DNA from: Dehalococcoidia bacterium
GTDB taxonomy: Bacteria; Chloroflexota; Dehalococcoidia; Dehalococcoidales; UBA5760
Assembly (NCBI GenBank): GCA_011176655.1
Contig: DUEB01000059.1
Location: 1 to 5,134 of the forward strand
Direction of reading: 5' to 3'
DNA length: 5,134 bases
The position numbers and the translations under genes are program-made. The notes beneath the pieces were generated by a model. It ran no database searches. It was given only the letters and a program-made list of their open reading frames with translations, and was not told where the DNA came from. This document shows positions 1 to 4,467 of the stretch, piece after piece (the stretch's first letter is position 1; each line of letters starts with the position of its first letter).

Positions 1-240
1 CAGGGCGCCGGTATGGTCATCGTGCCCGTGGGTGATAATGATGCCCCTTATCTTCTCCTGATTCTCCAGAAGGTAGTTTATATCGGGGATTACCAGGTCG
101 ATACCCAGCATCTCCTCTTCGGGGAACATAAGGCCGGCGTCGATGACGATAATATCGTTCTCGAACTCCATGACCATCATGTTCTTGCCGATTTCGTTGA
201 GCCCGCCGAGGGGGATTATTTTAAGTCTGTTTTTAGTCAT
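1..240 (-). CDS. rnj: Ribonuclease J, N-terminal 80 residues (partial)
   Basis: Metallo-beta-lactamase/beta-CASP ribonuclease that acts in mRNA decay and 5' maturation in bacteria. Only the first 80 codons are present; the gene continues beyond the left edge. Near the start the protein reads LGGLNEIGKNM, the opening strand and turn typical of RNase J (residues 11-21), then VIDAGLMFPEEEMLGIDLVIPD (32-53, key residues D34, G36, P40, D48, P52), and the metal-binding signature HGHDDHTGAL at 71-80. The HxHxDH residues are H71, H73, D75 and H76; RNase J proteins usually have HGHEDHIGA here. The ATG at 240 has a GAGGG Shine-Dalgarno 8 nt upstream (249-253), inside the end of the glycosylase gene. 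It overlaps that gene's stop by 8 bases (ATGACTAA), so translational coupling is likely. The beta-CASP and C-terminal domains cannot be seen. The family call is firm; the J1/J2 class cannot be decided. Confidence 0.93.
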   Translation of the reverse strand, partial: MTKNRLKIIPLGGLNEIGKNMMVMEFENDIIVIDAGLMFPEEEMLGIDLVIPDINYLLENQEKIRGIIITHGHDDHTGAL

Positions 241-850
241 GGCTCTGGCCCTCAAACATTTTTAGCTGCTTCGGCTCCGGTTCCAGGTCGCCGACAGTGT
301 CTACCTCGGCGAGAAGGGATGGAATCTTGAGCATGTCGGCCATGACTACCTGGCGCAGGCTCTGCTGGTGGAGGGCGGCGGCCGGGTGGTACATGGCGAA
401 GTAGATGACGTTGTCCTGCTTATAGGCGGTGCCGTGGATTTTGCTGATGCTCTTACCGGGGAAGAACATGGCCATCGAGTAGCGCCCCAGGGTGACAATC
501 ATCCGGGGTTTGATTAGCTCAATCTGGCGGTCGAGCCAGTGGCGGCAGGTGTGTATTTCGGTGGGCAGGGGGTCCCGGTTCTGCGGGGGGCGGCACTTGA
601 CCACATTGGTAATATAGACCGCTTCCCGTTTCAGCCCGATGGCGCTAATCAGCTCGTTGAGGAACATACCGGCAGGGCCGACAAAGGGGAGCCCCTGCTG
701 GTCTTCATGCCACCCCGGTGCCTCCCCGATGAACATGATGTCGGCGTCCTCGGCTCCCTGGCCGGGGACGGCTCTGGTTCTGTTTTCGGCTAGTACTTGA
801 CACCTTCGGCAGGCGAGAATTTCCTGGCAAAGCTCACTTAGCGCTGACAT
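233..850 (-). CDS. Type 4 uracil-DNA glycosylase, 4Fe-4S (UdgA family)
   Basis: Removes uracil from DNA as the first step of base excision repair. The 205-residue protein has the family-4 hallmarks: Cys14 and Cys17 (CRRC), Cys86 (in TNVVKCRPP) and Cys102 (HTCRHWL) as the four [4Fe-4S] ligands; motif A GEAPG at 42-46 followed by HEDQQGLPFVGPAG; and motif B HPAAAL at 155-160. The length is normal (about 190-220). The frame is open to a GTG at 898, which would add 16 residues, but that GTG lies between the -35 and -10 boxes of a very good promoter (889-917). The transcript would therefore begin after it, and the ATG at 850 is preferred; it also begins the conserved N-terminus (LSELCQEILACRRC). 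The ribosome-binding site before this ATG is poor (AGAG only 2 nt away). The last 25 residues, acidic and Pro-rich, are a variable tail. First gene of a two-gene unit with RNase J. Confidence 0.93.
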   Translation of the reverse strand: MSALSELCQEILACRRCQVLAENRTRAVPGQGAEDADIMFIGEAPGWHEDQQGLPFVGPAGMFLNELISAIGLKREAVYITNVVKCRPPQNRDPLPTEIHTCRHWLDRQIELIKPRMIVTLGRYSMAMFFPGKSISKIHGTAYKQDNVIYFAMYHPAAALHQQSLRQVVMADMLKIPSLLAEVDTVGDLEPEPKQLKMFEGQSHD

Positions 851-888
851 ATCTCTGACACAATCAAGACTTGTTGCCTTCAAATATG

Positions 889-917
889 ATGATAGCACGG
901 GCTATATACCAAGTCAA
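889..917 (-). promoter_or_regulatory. Sigma70-type promoter for the udg-rnj unit
   Basis: On the minus strand, TTGACT (912-917) and TATCAT (889-894) are separated by exactly 17 bp; each matches the consensus at 5 of 6 positions. The predicted transcription start is near 882, giving a leader of about 32 nt to the ATG at 850. This placement rules out the upstream GTG at 898 as the main start. It indicates that the glycosylase-RNase J pair is transcribed independently of the diaphorase operon upstream. Confidence 0.72.
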
Positions 918-922
918 TCAGA

Positions 923-947
923 CCCGGCTGGGGGAGCACCCGCCGGG
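923..947 (-). terminator. Terminator-like hairpin after the diaphorase operon
   Basis: Read on the minus strand, CCCGGC then GGG, a TGCT loop, CCC, an unpaired CCA, and GCCGGG form a 9-bp GC-rich stem with one bulge. It lies 38 nt beyond the stop of the last operon gene and just before the next promoter. The following bases (TCTGATTGACTT) are only moderately U-rich, so it is not a textbook intrinsic terminator; it could instead slow decay from the 3' end or be incidental in GC-rich DNA. The rest of the 851-984 gap holds only the promoter and leader described separately. Confidence 0.35.
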
Positions 948-984
948 ACGCAGGGTGACGGGCCGTTATCACTCTATGGTCGGC

Positions 985-1587
985 TTACAGTCTTATGTTG
1001 TCGTAGGTGAAGTGGGGCAGTTTGGCCAGGGCGTAGTTTGAGGGGATGACCCCGGTGGGGCACAGCGGAAAACACTCGCCGCACTTCGGGCATTCCTCAG
1101 CCGCGATATCGGGGAAGAACATTACCTTTCGCTGGGTGCCCCGGCCGACGAAGCCAATGGCGTTCTTGCCCTTGACCTCGTTACAGTAGCGCACACACAG
1201 CCCGCAGAGAATACAGAAGTCGGGCTCAATGTCAAACCGGCTTCTGGTGATGCCATACCTTCTGGCGTAGTCCTGTATCGCCTTGACTCCGGGAGAGCTG
1301 GCGAGCATCAGTTCCAGGAGCATCTTACGAATCCTGACCACTGATTTTGCTTCAGTCTCGACCTTGAGACCCTCCTCAGCCAGGTAGACGCAGGAGGTGA
1401 CCAGGCGCTTTCGCTGCCCTCTAGTTATCTCCACCAGGCACAGGCGACAGGCACCGCGGGGAGCCAGCTTCTCGTGGTAGCAGAGGGTGGGAATATCAAT
1501 CCCCGCGCTTCGCGCCGCTTCCAGGATGGAGGTGCCCTCCTCGGTGGCAACTTTCTGGTTGTTGATTGTTAGGCTGACCTTACTCAC
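985..1587 (-). CDS. NuoG-N/HoxU-like iron-sulfur subunit of the diaphorase
   Basis: Electron-transfer subunit that passes electrons between the NuoF-like flavoprotein and an external partner in the cytoplasm. The 200-residue protein has an N-terminal plant-type [2Fe-2S] ferredoxin domain (residues 1-80) with ligands C36, C47, C50 and C66 (C-x10-C-x2-C-x15-C). A helical linker (81-118) follows, then two [4Fe-4S] sites: C125, C128, C131, C135 and C166, C169, C172, C176. NuoG, HoxU and [FeFe]-hydrogenase relatives usually carry a His-Cys3 site in the linker; here it reads ASSPGVKAIQDYARRYG, with no His or Cys, so that cluster is absent. No H-cluster or molybdopterin domain follows, so it is not a hydrogenase or a full NuoG. 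The GTG start at 1587 has a GAGG/G-run ribosome site 8 nt upstream and overlaps the preceding stop by 8 bases (GTGAGTAA). Last gene of the operon. HoxU or HndD-N would be comparable names. Confidence 0.88.
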   Translation of the reverse strand: MSKVSLTINNQKVATEEGTSILEAARSAGIDIPTLCYHEKLAPRGACRLCLVEITRGQRKRLVTSCVYLAEEGLKVETEAKSVVRIRKMLLELMLASSPGVKAIQDYARRYGITRSRFDIEPDFCILCGLCVRYCNEVKGKNAIGFVGRGTQRKVMFFPDIAAEECPKCGECFPLCPTGVIPSNYALAKLPHFTYDNIRL

Positions 1588-3508
1588 TTTTCCCCCCTCG
1601 TTTGCGTTTTACTTCTGTCCCGGTGCTAACCGGCTCCGGCACGGGGACGCCGGAGAGCTTGACGACAGCCCCGAAGCGGGTCGGGCAGACCTCGAAACAG
1701 GCACTGCACTTGGTGCACTTATCCTGGTCAATGACGTGAATCAGGTTTTTACCCCCGGTGATAGCCTCGACGGGACAGTTGCGGAGGCAGAGGAGGCACG
1801 CCTGACATTTTTCGGGGTCGATGTAGTAGGAGATGAGCTCCTTACAGACACCGGCGGGACAGCGCTTCTCCTCAACGTGGGCCTTATACTCGTCGCGGAA
1901 GTATTTAATGGTGCTCAGTACCGGGTTGGGGGCGGTAGCTCCCAGGGCGCAGAGCGAGGCGTCTCTAACCACCTCGGCTATCTCCTCCAAGAGCTCGATG
2001 TCTCCGCTTCTCCCCTGGCCGGCGCAGATTCTGTTCAGTATCTTGAGCATCTGGTAGATTCCCTCGCGGCAGGGAACGCACTGGCCGCAGGACTCCTCAG
2101 ACAGGAAGTTAAGAAAGTAGCGGGCGACGTCGACCATGCAGTTGTCCTCGTCCATGACAATCATGCCCCCGGAGCCCATCATCGAGCCGACCTTGGTAAG
2201 CTCGTCAAAATCGACCGGGGTGTCAATCAGGCTTTCCGGGATGACCCCGCCCGAGGGGCCGCCGGTCTGCACGGCTTTGAACTTCCTGCCCTGGGGAATG
2301 CCGCCGCCGATATCATAGATAATCTCTCTCAGGGTCATGCCCATGGGCACCTCCACCAGGCCGGTGTTGTTTACCTTACCCACCAGGGAGAAGATCTTGG
2401 TGCCCTTGCTCCCTTTGGTGCCGATGCTACTGAACCAGTCGGCGCCCTTGTCGATAATCAGGGGCACGGTAGCCCAGGTCTCCACGTTGTTGAGGTTGCT
2501 CGGCTTGCCCCAGATACCGCTTACCGCGGTGCGAATATACTTCGGTCTCGGTTCGCCGACCCGCCCCTCGATGGCGGTCATCAGGGCGCTCGATTCCCCG
2601 GAGACGAAGGCTCCGGCGCCGCGGTGCACCATAACGTCGAAGTCAAAACCGGAGCCGAGGATATTTTCACCCAGCAAGCCGTAGTCTCGGGCCTGCTCCA
2701 GAGCCACGTTGAGGTTCTCCACGGCCAGGGGGTATTCCTGCCGGACGTAGACAAATCCCTGACTTGCTCCGATGGCGTAGGCCCCGATGGTCAGTCCCTC
2801 GAGCACGCTGTGGGGGTTACCCTCAAGCAGACTCCGGTCCATGTAGGCACCGGGGTCGCCCTCGTCGGCATTGACGATAACGTATTTGGGTTCCCCGGGT
2901 GCGTTGCGGGTCGTCTCCCACTTCATTCCGGCCGGGAAGCCGCCGCCCCCTCTGCCTCTCAGATTGGCTTTCTTGACCTCTGCCAGCACTGCCTCCGGGG
3001 TCATTCCGGAAAGGACCTTGGCCAGGGCGGCATAGCCGCCGCGGGCGATGTAGTCGTCAATGCTCTTGGGGTCAATGAAGCGGTTGGGGCCGAAGACAAT
3101 CCGGCTCTGGTGTTTGTAGAAGGGGATGTCGCCCTCGTGGATAATCCTCTGCGCGTCCTCACCCTCGTAGAGGAGGCGCTCCACCACTTCTCCCTTAGTC
3201 AGGGTGGTCTCGATAATCTCGGGGACATCTTCGGGCTTGACGCGGAGGTAGCATATCTCCTGAGGGAAGATAACCACGATGGTGCCGCGCTCGCAGTAGC
3301 CGTGGCAGCCGGTGCGCCGGATGTCAACCTTCTCCTTGAGGCCGTTCTTATTTATTTCAGCCGCAAAAGTCTGGGCCACCTTCTCACTCCCGTAGGCGTG
3401 GCAGCCGGTGCCGGAGCATATGGTGACGCAGGGCTTATCCGGGTCTCTCCGGGCCAGTATCTCCTGCCGGCGGGTTTCCAGGTCGGTAGCTGACTTCAGT
3501 CTGGGCAT
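1580..3508 (-). CDS. NuoF/HoxF/HndC-like NAD(P)H-binding flavoprotein
   Basis: Catalytic diaphorase subunit: oxidises or reduces NAD(P) on FMN and relays electrons through Fe-S clusters. It has 642 residues, in this order. A thioredoxin-like [2Fe-2S] domain (25-100) has ligands C31, C36, C68, C72. The FMN/NAD(P) Rossmann-like core has the glycine-rich loop GRGGGGFPAGMKW (185-197) and NADEGDPGAYMDR (213-225). An SLBB domain spans about 370-435. The [4Fe-4S] site has C474, C477, C480 (SCGQCVPCREG) and C520. A C-terminal two-cluster ferredoxin has C568, C571, C574, C578 and C598, C601, C604, C608. This order matches HndC/HydB-type subunits rather than the shorter complex I NuoF. The frame extends 30 codons further upstream, but the ATG at 3508 has an excellent AAGGAG 8 nt away and begins family-like sequence. 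The usual GEET nucleotide-site motif reads GESS (304-307), which may bear on NADH versus NADPH choice. Second gene of the operon, 22 bp after the NuoE-like gene. Confidence 0.94.
   Translation of the reverse strand: MPRLKSATDLETRRQEILARRDPDKPCVTICSGTGCHAYGSEKVAQTFAAEINKNGLKEKVDIRRTGCHGYCERGTIVVIFPQEICYLRVKPEDVPEIIETTLTKGEVVERLLYEGEDAQRIIHEGDIPFYKHQSRIVFGPNRFIDPKSIDDYIARGGYAALAKVLSGMTPEAVLAEVKKANLRGRGGGGFPAGMKWETTRNAPGEPKYVIVNADEGDPGAYMDRSLLEGNPHSVLEGLTIGAYAIGASQGFVYVRQEYPLAVENLNVALEQARDYGLLGENILGSGFDFDVMVHRGAGAFVSGESSALMTAIEGRVGEPRPKYIRTAVSGIWGKPSNLNNVETWATVPLIIDKGADWFSSIGTKGSKGTKIFSLVGKVNNTGLVEVPMGMTLREIIYDIGGGIPQGRKFKAVQTGGPSGGVIPESLIDTPVDFDELTKVGSMMGSGGMIVMDEDNCMVDVARYFLNFLSEESCGQCVPCREGIYQMLKILNRICAGQGRSGDIELLEEIAEVVRDASLCALGATAPNPVLSTIKYFRDEYKAHVEEKRCPAGVCKELISYYIDPEKCQACLLCLRNCPVEAITGGKNLIHVIDQDKCTKCSACFEVCPTRFGAVVKLSGVPVPEPVSTGTEVKRKRGGKSE
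1592..1599 (-). promoter_or_regulatory. Ribosome-binding site supporting the GTG start at 1587
   Basis: GAGGGGGG on the minus strand; its GAGG core is 8 nt from the GTG. It lies within the last codons of the NuoF-like gene, so ribosomes finishing that gene can reinitiate on the ferredoxin-type subunit. Confidence 0.6.
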
Positions 3509-3516
3509 AGCTTTCT

Positions 3517-3522
3517 CTCCTT
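3517..3522 (-). promoter_or_regulatory. Shine-Dalgarno fixing the NuoF-like start at 3508
   Basis: AAGGAG on the minus strand, 8 nt before the ATG at 3508, in the 22-bp gap after the NuoE-like stop (3531). This is the main reason for preferring that ATG over the open frame that runs back to 3598 inside the NuoE-like gene. Confidence 0.8.
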
Positions 3523-3530
3523 TCCCTCGC

Positions 3531-4289
3531 CTATTCACAGGCAGAGAATATCTTCTCCATCTCTTCGATAGCGGGGTTACTGTGGTACTCCTCGTCAACC
3601 ACCATCACCGGGCCCAGGGCACAGCAGCCGAGACAGTTGACCGTGCTCAGCGAGAAACGCAGGTCGCTTGAGGTCTCTCCGGGCCTTATCTTCAGGGTAT
3701 CGGTGACCTTCTCCAGGAGGCGGGGGGCACCCCGTACGTGGCAGGCAGTGCCCGTACAGACCGACACCGAGTGACGCCCCTGAGGCACCAGGCTGAAGGC
3801 CTTGTAGAAGGTGGCGATATGGTATATCTGACTCAAGGGGATGTCCAGCTTCTGGCTAATCCATATCAGGGCGTCTCGGGGTAGCCAGCGGTTTTCCCGC
3901 TGGATGTCGAGCAGTATCTGAATGAGATAGTTTCGGTCGCCGTGGTACTTGTCTACCGTCTGGTCTACTTTGGCAAGCTCCTGTACCATTTGCTTCATTA
4001 CCTCCTCACTTCTGTTCCTGGTCTGCGCTAGGGCGTTCAGGTAGTGGCGGGCTTCAGCCTCAATCTGACTCAGCTCAAGGCTGGTGGCAATCTGCGGCGC
4101 GGCTCTGGGGGTGGGCTGAGCCGGCGGTGTTGGCGGCAGAGAGCTGCTGGCCAATAGTTCCAGTCCCCGCAACAGGACCGCGGTCTTGGTCGGGGAGTTC
4201 AAGGCTTTCTGCAGCTGGGCCAGGGTCTCTGCCTGCTCGCTGGTTACCTTAAGGCCGATGAAAGTGGACTTGGTCTTTCTCTTTGCCAT
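3531..4289 (-). CDS. NuoE/HoxE-like [2Fe-2S] subunit with N-terminal RHH-like domain
   Basis: The C-terminal part (residues about 105-252) is a complete NuoE/HndA-like subunit: a helical region (YLIQILLDIQ, PLSQIYHIATFYKAF) followed by a thioredoxin-like [2Fe-2S] domain with C178, C183, C219 and C223 (C-x4-C and C-x3-C), plus an extra C222. It hands electrons to or from the NuoF-like protein. Typical family members are about 150-170 residues; this one has 252. The extra N-terminus has a basic start (MAKRKTK), a probable beta strand FIGLKV (10-15), helices at about 18-30 and 33-48 ending in TAVLLRGLELL, then a Pro/Ala-rich linker (51-66) and a charged helical stretch (70-110). The strand-helix-helix pattern resembles ribbon-helix-helix (CopG/Arc) DNA-binding domains. 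The ATG at 4289 lies about 18 nt after the predicted transcript start and has no Shine-Dalgarno. A strong internal one precedes M98/M101, so a 152-155-residue form may also be made. The enzyme-subunit call is firm; the DNA-binding role is inference. Confidence 0.9.
   Translation of the reverse strand: MAKRKTKSTFIGLKVTSEQAETLAQLQKALNSPTKTAVLLRGLELLASSSLPPTPPAQPTPRAAPQIATSLELSQIEAEARHYLNALAQTRNRSEEVMKQMVQELAKVDQTVDKYHGDRNYLIQILLDIQRENRWLPRDALIWISQKLDIPLSQIYHIATFYKAFSLVPQGRHSVSVCTGTACHVRGAPRLLEKVTDTLKIRPGETSSDLRFSLSTVNCLGCCALGPVMVVDEEYHSNPAIEEMEKIFSACE
4000..4008 (-). promoter_or_regulatory. Internal Shine-Dalgarno, possible start of short NuoE form
   Basis: On the minus strand GAGGAGGT is a near-perfect match to the anti-Shine-Dalgarno. 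It sits 2 nt before the ATG of residue 98 (3998) and 11 nt before the ATG of residue 101 (3989). The spacing to either is not ideal, M101 being the more plausible. Starting here would give a protein of normal NuoE length. The bases also encode Glu-Glu-Val, so coincidence is possible. Confidence 0.45.
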
Positions 4290-4294
4290 TTTAA

Positions 4295-4310
4295 GTTTTA
4301 CCGTTTAACC
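4295..4310 (-). repeat. Tandem 8-bp direct repeat at the operon start, possible operator
   Basis: GGTTAAAC (4303-4310) is followed immediately by GGTAAAAC (4295-4302), 7 of 8 bases identical. The pair fills the space between the -10 box and the start codon of the diaphorase operon and covers the predicted transcript start. Ribbon-helix-helix repressors often bind tandem short repeats at their own promoters, so this would suit autoregulation. The repeats are short and A-rich, so chance is not excluded. Confidence 0.35.
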
Positions 4311-4313
4311 ACT

Positions 4314-4342
4314 ATAATAGAGAGGGTAGGCGCTGTTGTCAA
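4314..4342 (-). promoter_or_regulatory. Sigma70-type promoter of the diaphorase operon
   Basis: On the minus strand a perfect -35 TTGACA (4337-4342) and -10 TATTAT (4314-4319, 5 of 6) are separated by 17 bp. Transcription should begin near 4307, leaving a leader of only about 18 nt to the ATG at 4289, which supports the long-form start of the NuoE-like protein. It diverges from the glyA promoter 80 bp away. Confidence 0.78.
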
Positions 4343-4344
4343 GT

Positions 4345-4370
4345 GGTCGGCGCCGTGATTTTAGGCGACC
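4345..4370. repeat. Imperfect inverted repeat between the divergent promoters
   Basis: GGTCG with CC after a 3-base bulge (4345-4354) can pair with GGCGACC (4364-4370). It starts 2 bp upstream of the operon -35 box. It could be a regulator-binding site or nothing; no family is recognised. The rest of the 178-bp gap (4290-4467) holds the two promoters, the tandem repeat and the glyA ribosome-binding site; nothing else is evident. Confidence 0.2.
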
Positions 4371-4421
4371 CGGACTATGGTTTTCGATTTGCGGCAGCCT
4401 TACCCGGTTTCCCCGGGGTTG

Positions 4422-4450
4422 TTGACAGTATCAGGGTGCGGTTGTAGACT
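4422..4450 (+). promoter_or_regulatory. Probable sigma70-type promoter of glyA
   Basis: A perfect -35 TTGACA (4422-4427) and a weaker -10 TAGACT (4445-4450, 4 of 6) are 17 bp apart. The predicted start near 4457 would leave a leader of only about 11 nt, with the Shine-Dalgarno at its extreme 5' end. That is unusually tight, so the true -10 might be elsewhere. Confidence 0.5.
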
Positions 4451-4456
4451 GCAAAC

Positions 4457-4462
4457 GGGAGG
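4457..4462 (+). promoter_or_regulatory. Shine-Dalgarno selecting the TTG start of glyA
   Basis: GGGAGG lies 5 nt before the TTG at 4468. There is no ATG or GTG nearby in frame that would keep the conserved N-terminus; the first in-frame ATG (residue 19) would remove conserved helix sequence. Confidence 0.8.
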
Positions 4463-4467
4463 TAAAA

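Noticed and set aside
13..330. Plus-strand open frame over the RNase J start and udg end
   Set aside because: It is a shadow of two well-supported minus-strand genes and has no ribosome-binding site or domain.
1487..3493. A 668-codon open frame on the plus strand opposite the NuoF-like gene
   Set aside because: It is antisense to a gene with unmistakable Fe-S and FMN motifs; its translation is low-complexity Gly/Ala/Val/Leu/Asp-rich with no domain. GC-rich codon use on the real strand explains the lack of stops.
3509..3598. A 30-residue N-terminal extension of the NuoF-like protein
   Set aside because: It overlaps the NuoE-like gene and has no family similarity; the ATG at 3508 has a strong Shine-Dalgarno.
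4403..4418. CCCGG/CCGGG mini-hairpin and CCCCGGGG palindrome before glyA
   Set aside because: A five-base-pair stem in GC-rich DNA with no riboswitch or T-box features and located upstream of the predicted transcript start; probably incidental.
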